From NCBI RefSeq assembly GCF_037102585.1, contig NW_027043829.1, positions 806,001-870,000 on the forward strand: 64,000 bases of DNA, given 5' to 3'. Numbering within the stretch: position 1 is the first letter of the stretch; each line of letters begins with the position of its first letter. This document shows positions 18,446 through 28,702 of this stretch, piece by piece. The notes under the pieces were generated by a model. That model was not told the origin of the DNA and searched no databases. It saw nothing but the letters and a program-made list of their open reading frames with translations. A program made the position numbers and the translations under genes. The stretch is from Saccharomycopsis crataegensis. Its lineage: Eukaryota; Ascomycota; Saccharomycetes; Ascoideales; Saccharomycopsidaceae.

Positions 18446-19828
18446 TCGTGATGTTCGTGTGGGGGCAAAACGAATACACTGACATTTAATATTGTTGTTA
18501 CCGTCGAGTTGGTATATCTTCTTGTCCCCGGGATTCTCAGGTTGGCTTTATGATCCAAAAGATACCTTGACACGCTTAAACCATACATACTTTTCCCCAA
18601 CATGACAAGCTTTTCTAACGTAGTGGTGGTGTTTCCAATATTGAAATCAAATGAGGTCATTCATTCGCGTTGGTATACTCCAAAATAATAATCTTGATTG
18701 TTCAGTTTTTTACCGGTGAAGTGATTAATCCTTAAAGCAAGGAGTGTGATGTTGTGAGAAACTCATAGTATTTTACTTACCTATTAGAAAGGCCGGCATA
18801 AAATCCCTGATTTGCATGTTATTTAGGACCTCTGTGACACATTAATGTACAATTCATTCATTCATTCACTTCAACATATAAGTGTTTCTCACAACCTTTT
18901 TTGTAGCGAAGCTATTATTTATAAAGCTTTAATATTTATTTTAAATTTAACTATATGCTATTGGTTTTTGCACTATTTTGTCTTTATTAATTATTGCCTA
19001 TTACTGCATCTAAACACGACACAGGTAGCCTAGGTAACGGTGGGTCATAACTTGAGTAGTTCTTAAGAATTAGAAATGAGTTGAGTGATTTCGGAATTTA
19101 TCTTATGATATTGGCGACTGAATCAAAGTAATACTATTTAGAATGATGTCTTAATAACAAATAAAATGATAAGATATAAAGAATTAATATGCAGAGGCCG
19201 GATTTCGGTTTCTTTTTCCTTATTTCTTCAAATGTAGTATAAGACTATGTGAAATCCCTTTAGAACTTTTGAACAATGCCTAGTCGCAAAACTACATTAT
19301 TCTTCCACTTGAAATAGTCCAACAGATGCTACTTATTCATTCAAGCAAATGACTATTTTAGAATTAATTACATTTTTGTATGGAACTCTAATGACAAGTC
19401 GCACAGAAAGCACGCAAAATCTCATTGATATCATGATTGTGCCAACATGGGAAATACATACTACAACGGTGTTACAAAACTCTGTGGATCAAATAACTAT
19501 GGAGCTCTAAGATTCTATATTTCGTGCCAATAGCGATAATAGAGGGTAGGAATTCAAGAACTTCTTTGCTTTGGGGGAATCGATCATCTGCAACAAAAAA
19601 AAAAAAAAAAAAAAAATTACTACAGCACATGATCGCATCTCTTACGAAAACAGAAAAACACTACCAAAATAACAAATTGAGTTTCATAAACCCATAAACT
19701 AAACAATGTTATCATTGACAAAAACAAGAATATAATTACAAAAAAAAAATAGTGTACTCTCGAGGAGGAGAAACGAAACATATATCAGATATCTCAACTT
19801 TTAAAAACACATTGTTCATAAAGAGAAA
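18446..19828. other. Intergenic between tRNA-Gly and VPS55
   Basis: This 1.38-kb stretch without a supported gene contains a perfect 12-bp inverted repeat (18751 and 18884), an ATTC microsatellite near 18850-18867 and a 22-bp A-tract near 19595-19616. The start of the VPS55 promoter is at its right end. Retroelements often insert upstream of tRNA genes, but I saw no recognisable LTR. Confidence 0.55.
18751..18895. repeat. Perfect 12-bp inverted repeat bounding 145 bp
   Basis: GTTGTGAGAAAC at 18751-18762 is matched exactly by its reverse complement GTTTCTCACAAC at 18884-18895. The interior is 121 bp, AT-rich, with an ATTCATTC microsatellite. No target-site duplication is evident. It could be a small terminal-inverted-repeat element remnant or chance. 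Confidence 0.4.
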
Positions 19829-20487
19829 ATGCTGGGAAATCCATTAACAAAGATCATCTTCTTATCAACATTCCTAGCCACTGGATTTTTGTTGATAATT
19901 TTGAGTTGCGCACTTTATGGCAATTGGCTTCCATTAATAGTCGGTAAGTTCCATGTTTTTCTTCTTGTTTTTTACTATGTCCCTATTTTGCCCGTACTTA
20001 TTAATTCATATCCACATTCTTCTCATACTAACAATGCATATTATATGTACAGTTGGAATATTCATGGTGGCACCGCTCCCCAATTTCATATTTAGTAATT
20101 ATGGGGACAGTTATGATTTCATGAATGATTCTTCAAAGTGAGTATTTATGATTTATGTTCAGTTTCTTTTTTTTTTTTTGTTCGTTTCACAACTCAGGTA
20201 TTGATATGGTATCAATATGGTATCAATATGGTATCAATATGGTATCATGCATTTGGACTTCTTTCTAACAGTCATTTTATTATAGTCCTTCAGGAAAAGA
20301 CTTTGGAAATTTTTTGACAAGTTATTTTGTGGTCAGTGGTCTTGCCTTGCCAATAGTATTTTACCATACTCATTTGATTACATTACAGGCTGCCATAATG
20401 AGCATGTGTGGCGGCGTGATTGTTTATTTAACAATAATAATATTTGGAACGTTTTTCTATGAGTCAAATGATGATGATTATTATTGA
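19829..20487 (+). CDS. VPS55: Vps55, endosome-to-vacuole trafficking membrane protein, three exons
   Basis: Exons 19829-19943, 20053-20137 and 20286-20487 join to a 133-residue protein. Vps55 works with Vps68 in late endosome to vacuole transport and is the homologue of human OB-RGRP/LEPROT. The spliced protein reads NPLTKIIFLSTFLATGFLL and ILSCALYGNW, then VAPLPNFIF, DFMNDSS, SGLALPIVFYH and GGVIVYLTIIIF, matching yeast Vps55 along its whole length, with four hydrophobic segments. Intron 1 is GTAAGT...TACAG with a perfect TACTAAC at 20026-20032. Intron 2 is GTGAGT...ATAG with TTCTAAC at 20263-20269. Both splices keep frame and restore the family sequence. S. cerevisiae VPS55 has 140 residues. 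Confidence 0.95.
20204..20247 (+). repeat. 11-bp minisatellite inside VPS55 intron 2
   Basis: About four head-to-tail copies of an 11-bp unit (ATCAATATGGT) fill the middle of intron 2, between a T-tract and the branch point. The copies are nearly identical, which suggests recent slippage. The length of the array sets the distance between 5' site and branch point. Confidence 0.8.
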
Positions 20488-21383
20488 ACTCACAATGGCT
20501 AACTTTTTTTTTTTTTGATCGTTGATTGAATGTTAGGCGTGATTGAGGTGAGTGTAAAGTACACCCTCTTCTGCTGCCCTAAGCAACGCCTTTTGTTTGT
20601 TTCTTTAAGAGCTTCGGATTTAATCTATATGATGTATATCGAAACTTTTGAATATGACTTCACACCTGAGTATCAATCTGTCGACTTTTACATCGAAAAG
20701 GCATAGAATATTGGGTGGCTTGTGAGTCTGCAAGGTTCCTCCAAAATTATAAAAATATTGAACAACATAGATAATGGATTGACCTACTGCAGTATAAAAA
20801 AAAACTATTGTATAATTTACTATGAAAATTCACATTTCTACTGCTAACTCAGAAAGTTTCTTCATGGATCCTGTTGGTGGTGTATATAGGAAAGTAGAGT
20901 AGGTTCTATACATTTGTTGACATGCTCAATGTAAATCCTCAGAATACTTACACTTATAAGCACATACAGTTAAAATATCATAGGCAAATTAACATTGTAC
21001 TGTTCGAATGATGATATAAAAGAGATAATGAAGGAGAAATATAAAGGTAGGAGGGATCCCTACCTTCGAAGGTAAAATAAGCTCACCGGATATTAGATTA
21101 GTCACATGATTTACATAGGATATTGGGATAACCCCGAGAGTCTGTCCGGTGGGAGTGGAGGTGTGGATGTGGTAATATCTTAACAGAAATCAAAGCAAAA
21201 TATACCACGAAACAAGCTCATACTGCAATACTAAAACGTTTCACTCCACCGATGTTTGTCTATTTATAGACTGATTTTATATTTTGAATTTTGGGCTCTC
21301 TAACTGCGATATCCCCATAGGTAACGTAGTACCCAACTACCAACTACCAACTACCAACACCCAAACACCGACGATATATTGTG

Positions 21384-21391
21384 CGGGTAAC
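21384..21391 (+). promoter_or_regulatory. Reb1-like site upstream of U3
   Basis: CGGGTAAC matches the Reb1 core. It lies 87 bp upstream of the U3 5' end and 28 bp upstream of the TATA box, a typical position for a general regulatory factor at a strongly transcribed Pol II gene. Confidence 0.5.
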
Positions 21392-21411
21392 AGAAACAGC
21401 CACTTTTTCAC

Positions 21412-21419
21412 TATATAAG
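21412..21419 (+). promoter_or_regulatory. TATA box of the U3 snoRNA gene
   Basis: TATATAAG lies 59 bp before the inferred U3 5' end. The spacing and the pyrimidine-rich run that follows fit a yeast Pol II promoter. Confidence 0.6.
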
Positions 21420-21470
21420 ACCCTCTTTCCCTCTGTTTATTACTTCCTTTATAGATATTTTCCTTTCTTT

Positions 21471-21858
21471 GTCGACGTACTTCAGTAAGTAGCCCCCCAT
21501 ATGGTTTGCTATCACAATAGTATTACCATTTTTAAAATGTTGCTATTATCCTTGGATTCAGGAAACTAACACCTTCAAAAGTAGGATCATTTCTATAGGT
21601 CACGTCTCTCTTTGACTCTTCAAAAGAGCCACTGAATCCAACTTGGTTGATGAGACAAAAACCCTCATGCTCTAGAATGAGGTTTGAAAATAGCTTGCTC
21701 TGTGATCCTAGTTGATCCAGTCATCTACATTTCTTACTATTCTTTTGTTCAACGGTTCATTATATGGACTTTAGAAAGGAGCGATGATTTCGACCCTACT
21801 GAACATACTTCTCTGGAGGAGTTCTACTAGGGTGGGCGTGAGTGGCAGTCTGACAAGT
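21471..21858 (+). ncRNA. SNR17: U3 snoRNA (SNR17 type) with a spliceosomal intron
   Basis: U3 guides early 18S rRNA processing in the SSU processome. The 5' end GTCGACGTACTTCA (21471-21484) equals the S. cerevisiae U3 start and is interrupted by an intron starting GTAAGT. The intron has an AACTAAC branch point at 21564-21570 and ends at 21581 or 21584. The body has box A (GATCATTTCTATAGG), the conserved hinge CACTGAATCCAACTTGG, box C' (TGATGA at 21648-21653), the box B/C region (GCGATGATTTCGACCC at 21781) and box D (GTCTGA at 21848-21853), ending in ACAAGT as in yeast U3. Mature length is about 290 nt. The intron sits at the same place as in S. cerevisiae SNR17A/B. Confidence 0.96.
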
Positions 21859-24800
21859 TATAAATTAATAAATGTTTTTCAATATTAATTTTCATCTAAT
21901 GTAATATAATTCATGTCTTTTTCCTCTAGACTTTTATTTGAAGATACGAAAAGAAGTGGTATTATGTAACACTTTACGAAGGCTTTGTATGACGTTATAG
22001 GCTTTGATTTGAAAAAGATGCAACAAATCATAACACATTTTACCAGTGGTTTAGGTAGTTATTCAAATCTTATGAGGAGCAAACTAATCCAAATGCAAAT
22101 TTCAAAAATCATGGAAAAGATATTTGTAAAAAATAGTAGGGACGTTCTGAAACAAAAAAAAAATCAATTGATTTAGGTTTGAAAACAAAGAAAAAATGAG
22201 ACTGCGGCAACAAAAATACTTTCAGCCTTAAATCCGAAGATTGTCAGTAAAACTTTGAATGCTCAATCATCAACAGTAAGATATTTATACCAGATTTGAG
22301 AACAAACAAGATAAATGGGTAGCAAAGTATTTTATCTCTCAAGGTAGGAAATGTTGGAGTCATTATTGTTTTTTGGAGAGTTTCAGAAAATTGATGGCAA
22401 AGTAATTAAAGGCAACAAATTTTTCACGCTCAGTGAATTTAGTTGCGGAGAGCCGATGGCACAAAAAAAAAAATAGACGAAACGGTAAAAATCAACATTG
22501 TTCATTTTGGTCATTGAGCTCGGTTCTTTTTCATTCAATTACCAACTCATGATAATTAATTATGGTTTGATTGGAAGCAATAGAATTATCAATGCTTTGT
22601 ATATATAATATACAACATACTGGCGTGACTTGCTGCTTTAAAGTAACTCTCAATGTTAACTTGTGCAGACAGCATTTGGACCGCTGAGATCCAGAAATGC
22701 CATCGCACTCCACTCCTCCTCTCATTCTAATACTACTATTTCTTTTAGTTCCAGTTTCAATGGAATTAATTGAATAACATAACAGAAATCACTATAGCAA
22801 TTTGTCTTAGGCGATGGGAAACTAGGCTTGTTCTTTTTCCTCTTAATTATCCCGACTTATTATTGTACATTCGATGAATACATTGGCCACACTCTCAGCT
22901 CCGCCGAAAAATTAAGTTGAGGTCATAGAAGTGTACATAGGTTGCAAGTCTTTCTATTTTCTATTCTCGGAAAAATATACACTCATATATATACCTTGGT
23001 CAATGAATACGCCAGGAAAATATCTACAAAAAAAAATAAATAAAAATGAATAAATTAAACAGCAAAAAAAAAGTACGTCGATGAGAATGCGTCACCCCCT
23101 TAAATGCTCAACAAAAAAAAAAATGCGTCGCATTTATCACGTTTAGAAAATAGTAAAATGGAAGAAGCACCTAAGAATGCGATTGTGGAATATATCTAAA
23201 CAAAAGCACATTGCAAGAGGTAATGACACAATCTAGAGCAACAAGAGCCCTAGAACACAATAGCCACTATAATCACCAATATAGTGTGCTATTGTCTATC
23301 AGAGTCAGAGCCTTCGTCCTACACAAGTTCGTGTGGCGCATTTTCTGACGGAGCATCATCGTACAAAAGCGATTGGCAAACCTAATGATGATACCAGAGA
23401 ACGTGCGTCAATATTGATTGATGGGACATTGTTTGACAAAAGCAAGTGGCAATGCGATTTGAAAGACGGATGATGACAAATTAAATCACTTTCTACACTT
23501 TTGAAGATACGTCTCAAGATGTAATTATAGTAAAAGAAAAAAAAAGAACGTCCGTTTTTAGTGACTTAGGATTAGACTTTTTTTTTTTTGCGCCCAACTA
23601 CGCAGTGATTGGTAAATCAAAACATGCCAATAAGTCAGTTGGGGGGCGGGGGAGGTTGAAGACAACATAAAGAAGTATATGACACGGACAAGAGTAAATT
23701 TACTATGTCATCACACTTTAAAGTGGCATATGTAGATATACAAAAGTATCCGCTCAAGATGGGAATAACTTTAGAATTTAGTCTAATGAGTTCTAATTTA
23801 GTGGTGCATACATAATTAACAATTTTAGTCTAAACTTTTTTTTTTGAAACAACAAGCCATATTAATTAACCAGGTTTCTATGTACTGTTGCAGAAATGAC
23901 TAGCATCTACCCCCTCCTATAGGAGAACTACCCAAGAAATGCATTGCATGAGGGTAGGAATGGAAATACTCACGTTTCCCTCGTTATTGACTGTCGAAGA
24001 TGCCAGTCAAGTATTTACCATTCCATATTGCCAATACTTGACTTGGGATATATTTATTTAGTGCAGTTTGGGTTAAAGATACATCGCCTGATCATAAAAG
24101 GAGTTATAGTTTTTGTGAGATTTCCACAAAAACTTAATTTCTTTTTTTTTCTCTTTCTACCAATTAAGTCAATTTTCCATAAATCAGAAGATGAAAAACA
24201 AGCAAAAATAAATAAGTAAAGCAATTATCTGATACTTGCTAGAAGGTTTCAATTTATGTTAGTTGCATGCCTATTATTTACATAAATGAATTATGTATGG
24301 ATCGCTCTGACCACCAGGTGAAACCGTAATTGAATAGGTGGCCTATGCAGTTTACGAGTTTTCAAGCATAACTTTTTTTCTTTTTCTTTCTTTTTCTTTT
24401 AGCAAATTTTCAACAATAGTTGAAACAATATAATGTTGTTGATATGATGAGGAAGTGATCCAAATCTGTCAGGGCCAATACTTTTTTTTTTTTTTTTGCT
24501 ATAGCCAATTATCTCACATACACCAATCTAAAAACGGCCAGTTTTTTGATCCAATATAGTCGTGTCATAAATTGCTCATTTCACGCCCCCCCTGAAGCTC
24601 AAACTAGAGTAATTATAATAATGAAGAAAATAATAAATAATCATAATCATAATAAGAGTAAGATAAATCAAACAGAAATGAGCTAAAAACCTATGGTGCA
24701 GTGCCAATTACAGCTGTTATGTTGCTGCATATAGTTAGTGATAGGGGGTAGTGGTATGTGATGTGAAGGGTGCCGGTGTTGTTGGCTTCCCGAAAATAAA

Positions 24801-25195
24801 CTTTGCTGCTGATGCTGCCTGCAGTTGAGATGCAGCTGCAGGATTTACTGACATGCACTGCGAGTGGGAAAAAACTCACACACAAAAAAAAAGATATGAG
24901 ATATGTATAAATATAGACACATATCCGAGCGATCGTGAGGCAGGGAGCAGGCTAAAGAGTCCAATAAGCCACCTTCTATAGAAATCTTTCACATTCTTCG
25001 GCGTTTCTCTTTATGTTAATTCAGGAGGAAGTAGTGCTATAGTATTGGATGGGCGTCTTTCATAAAAATCGCTCAGTGTTCCTCCTCCCACCCACACAAT
25101 CGGATAATTTTGAGTTTTTGTAAGAGCTATATACCGGACAAAAACTTAAATAGAACCACAAATCCACCCTAGCATCGTGTATAGCACTACACAAG
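21859..25195. other. Long gap (3.3 kb) between U3 and the zinc-finger gene
   Basis: No protein or RNA gene could be supported. The DNA is AT-rich with many A- and T-tracts, a small perfect palindrome at 23121-23135 (AAATGCG, T, CGCATTT), a G-run near 23641, a CT-rich T-tract near 24370, and a locally GC-richer patch at about 24690-24860. The few ATG-started frames are under 95 codons with no recognisable features. The right part is presumably a long upstream region for the plus-strand gene at 25196. Confidence 0.55.
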
Positions 25196-26422
25196 ATGCA
25201 TTCAGAAAAGCCTTCAACTTGGGAACGCAAATGCAAAACTTGCAACATCAAATTCACCAATGAGCGATCGTGTGCCTTACATTTGCAACAGTACACTGAC
25301 CATCAGCTAGAATCAGCGGAAGAAGTCAAAGACAGGGTATTTAGAAGTCTCGCAAATAATTTTACAGAGTCATTGACAAAAAGAGGCTCCTCATCATCAT
25401 TGCCCAGTACCACAGCGCCAACCAAAAGACCAAGTTCAAGTTCCAAAAAATCAGCATCGAGTTCAAGAAATTCATCGGTATCCAGTCCAGGAAAGAAAAG
25501 AAAAAACATAATATTCACAAATGCTGCCACTGTTCCAAGCTCGCTATACAAGGATAACAGAACCAAGTTTACTCAAGATCTTGTGTTTATCAGTGATGAT
25601 CAAGAATCTTTCGAGCCAATATATGGACCCGACAACCCAGTTAAAGAACTACCAGTGCCAGTGGCATCTAAAAGGGCCTATTGTTCACCTTCACCTTGTC
25701 AATCGCCAAATCAGCCTCCTGTTAGCTCCATGGGCCCAGAAACATATTACTCCATGAACCAGTCGCGGAGAAAAAGTTCTTCAAGTTTTAGACCTCCGAC
25801 ATCATCTTCATTCAGCTCCACTAGACCCGAAACTGGCAGAAGTTCTATAAGCTCAATGAACCAAGATGATCCTTTGTATCCTTCGTTCAAATCACCATTT
25901 CTTCCATATCAACCTTCTCAGACATATCCTTACCCAAACCAGCCAATTAACTACGCACCACAGTCACAATTTCCACCATCAAGAAGCCATTCTTTTTCTT
26001 TACCTCCTCGTCAAGCTTCTACTTCAACAGCATCGATATCATCAATATCATCTTCGTCGGAGATATATCCGCATCAATTATACAGTAGGTACTCATTTCC
26101 TTCAGGAAATCAAAGCCAAGGTCAATTGGAAAGTCTGAAATTAATAATGCCCAATGCTAATGCCTCAACATCGAATATCGGTGCCAGTTACGATGGATCG
26201 AACTTTAGATCTCCATCGTCAAGCTCCAGAAGAGGCAGTGTCAGCACTGGATTTTCAGAAGAGCCAATTACTTTGCCATCAATAAAACAAATATTTGAAG
26301 ATCCAGATGTACTCAATGATTTTCATGCAAATAAATATAATAATCATAATGGCGGAACCAATCCCAATGATCGAACAAAGAGATTTTCAGGACCATCATT
26401 CGACAATCCAAGAAAAAAGTAG
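25196..26422 (+). CDS. Ser-rich protein with one N-terminal C2H2-like zinc finger
   Basis: I do not recognise a named family. The 408-residue product begins with a single zinc-finger-like motif at about residues 13-35: CKTC, then NIKFTNERSCALHL and TDH, spaced C-x2-C-x12-H-x6-H, like U1/matrin or variant C2H2 fingers. The rest is disordered and very rich in Ser, Pro, Asn and Gln, with a basic patch (PGKKRKN) that could be a nuclear signal. A short segment near residue 360 (EEPITLPSIKQIFEDPDVL) looks like a linear motif or activation patch. The gene sits between 3.3-kb and 2.3-kb gaps, which in yeasts often surround regulatory genes. A transcription-linked role is inference only. Confidence 0.8.
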   Translation: MHSEKPSTWERKCKTCNIKFTNERSCALHLQQYTDHQLESAEEVKDRVFRSLANNFTESLTKRGSSSSLPSTTAPTKRPSSSSKKSASSSRNSSVSSPGKKRKNIIFTNAATVPSSLYKDNRTKFTQDLVFISDDQESFEPIYGPDNPVKELPVPVASKRAYCSPSPCQSPNQPPVSSMGPETYYSMNQSRRKSSSSFRPPTSSSFSSTRPETGRSSISSMNQDDPLYPSFKSPFLPYQPSQTYPYPNQPINYAPQSQFPPSRSHSFSLPPRQASTSTASISSISSSSEIYPHQLYSRYSFPSGNQSQGQLESLKLIMPNANASTSNIGASYDGSNFRSPSSSSRRGSVSTGFSEEPITLPSIKQIFEDPDVLNDFHANKYNNHNGGTNPNDRTKRFSGPSFDNPRKK

Positions 26423-28702
26423 CTAATTCCATCTCATCTTCCATTAACGATTCATGTGTATTTTATTTCTTAGTGATTTTTTTTTCCCAAAAAGCTTTTT
26501 TACAATTATTAATGATCTTGATGAATTGATTTGCTTGCTTGTTTGTTTGTTTCTTGTTTAGTTTCTATTAGCTGTATTATATTTTTCTTTCTTTTAATCT
26601 TTTTCTTATTATACAGGGGGTTTCTTTTTTCAATATTATCAATATCATGAGTATTATCAATTTTATTAGCCGCAGCAACAAAAAAAAAAAGAGTAGTGTA
26701 GATTCTTTAGCAGTACCTACCGGAAGATGAATATCCAATATTACACATATTCAATTATAACAGTCTTTTCTTTCTTACATTTCTTACAATACGTGCACAT
26801 TACTGTAGATCGGATCTTATTGGAATCTCAAATCGTATTAACATCTGGTCTGGTGAGTTAATAAATAAATTTTAAATAAGATTTGTGAGAAGAGAATATA
26901 TCCGTCACAGTTGGGGGGAGATGTCCCATACGTATCGGTATACCCACCTATTTGGCGCACCCTATACTCTCGATATGTACACAAGAACCAAGAATCCACT
27001 AAGGGATAAGTGCGGCGATAAAAGATTAAGATAGACAACTATATTGACGTATTTGTACGTCAGTTTCTAGAAATAATGAGTTATAAACTAACGATAATAA
27101 AATATAAAAAAAAAACAAAACGTTACCACACACAAACAAATTCAACAAATTTTCCAGACAACCCGTAAACTCTAACTTTCGACTACTTTGGGTTTACAGA
27201 GTTGTATTTTTCCATAAAATCACCAAAGAAAGAATAGGGGAGTTCCTGAGAAACAATATAATTCCTTCTCCTTTTCCCTGGCTCGTAATTTCTTTTTTTT
27301 TTAATTGGTCATCACAATCATGCGGCATCATGTTTCAAAAATTACCATCCAGCCCGGAAGAGAAGGACGTAGACCAGCACAGTAAATTTTATCATTGGAT
27401 AATTGTGGGACCATTTTTTTTTCTTTGTTGCTTCAGTTTATGAATTTGTGGATTTCCGTGTCTTCAAACTTTGATTTTCTATCGGGGTTCTTCGCGTATT
27501 GATTAGTCCCCAGCTTATTTACACACGGCAAAGGTGTAGATGTTCATCGCTTATTTTGAATAAATAATAGTCTTTCATTACACAAAAAAAAATAATAATA
27601 ATCATAGTACTGATAATAATTAACCGCCAAAAAAATTGACATCTTGAACCAACTAGGCACAAAATCTTTAGGGAAGAACGAACCACAATAAAGTTGTCTC
27701 AAAGAGAAAATTGCGTCAATCAAAGAGAGCATGTGCCTGTTACCAAGGCCAGTCATTTAACCTGAACTCAATATTTTCGGAGTACACACACTTTTTTTTT
27801 TTTGTTTTGTTTTGTAAGGCTTAGTTATCCCCAAATTTGGTGATGCTTTTCCCCCTTTCTGTTGGAAGTTTCAAATAACCTCACTACTATCACAGATACT
27901 CTGCTGAAATGAATAAGTAACTGACAGTAAATTCATTTTTTTTAAGGTAAAAATGTCGTAATTAATGCTTACTGTGTTTCATGGCAAGTCAAGGGTTACT
28001 TTACCACTAATAATATTCCCGACTCTGTATACATATATTCCTAGCTCCGGATATTAATGGGCCCCCAGTTAACATTGAGTGATACGAGCCGCCCTAAAAT
28101 TTTCTGATAGAATTGAGTGACAGCATCATGGCTGGCAGGACCCCTGAAATATGGTGAACTATTCCTGAATAGGCTGGTGTGTCTGAGTAGGGTGAAGTAG
28201 CTTCTGACGAGCAAATGGATTTGAAGATTAATATCTGCAATAACTTGTGAAAATAAATAGCCAGATAAATAATTGCTGAGCTACCTAGATAAAAAATTCA
28301 AATTATAATAAACCATTGGGCAGGTGAAACAAATTATATTTTATTACATTCTGGTTCCTCATCCTAGTGCTCCTGATGCAGCCTAAAAAAATGGAAGTGG
28401 CAAAAACTATTAGGGCATGCCAAAAATAGGGCCATAGCAACAACAACTAAAAAAAAAAAAGGAAAAGAGCATCATTTAAAATAATATTTGGGTCTTGATT
28501 TTCACTAGTACATGATAATATGAATGCAAGTAGAAAATAGTCTCATGTATGCGAATAACCTTTTATTCAAACCTAAGAAAACTTAATTGACACACAAGTC
28601 TGCCGACTCAAATACTACATAAAGACAACAGTTATATGCAAGGTACATATAAGTAAAAAATGAATTTAGAACTAATACCGTACATCTATTGAAAAACCTG
28701 TA
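26423..28702. other. Unexplained 2.3-kb gap between convergent genes
   Basis: Both flanking genes end here, so neither needs promoter space. I found no tRNA, snRNA or known protein. A 37-codon frame at 27330-27443 with a hydrophobic C-terminus is the only small candidate. A/T-tracts, an attenuated GC content and scattered TATA-like words are present. The DNA may hold an untranslated RNA, an origin, a centromere or decayed sequence; none is shown. Confidence 0.5.

Larger units (their letters stand above)
20488..21470. other. Intergenic between VPS55 and U3; U3 promoter at right
   Basis: This 983-bp region contains the VPS55 3' region and the U3 promoter. The last 130 bases hold a tandem ACTACCA array (about 21331-21357), a Reb1-like CGGGTAAC at 21384 and a TATA box at 21412. 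The rest is unremarkable AT-rich DNA. Confidence 0.6.

Noticed and set aside
18766-18790. ACTTACCT, similar to the 5' end of U1 snRNA
   Set aside because: Only eight bases match and the following sequence has no U1 stem-loop features.
18446-19828. Search for a retrotransposon LTR upstream of the tRNA gene
   Set aside because: No TG...CA-ended repeat with target duplications or internal coding remnants was visible.
24777-24801. Sequence resembling the CDEIII element of point centromeres (TGTTGTTGG...TTCCCGAAAATAAA)
   Set aside because: The CCGAA core is shifted by one base relative to the flanking consensus, and the upstream DNA is not the AT-rich CDEII expected. No CDEI lies at the right spacing.
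24691-24885. 64-codon minus-strand frame in the long gap
   Set aside because: No recognised features, and the surrounding DNA shows no gene signals.
28080-28230. GC-richer patch considered as an SRP or other structured RNA
   Set aside because: No conserved SRP Alu or S-domain motifs, and no Pol III terminator or boxes at suitable positions.
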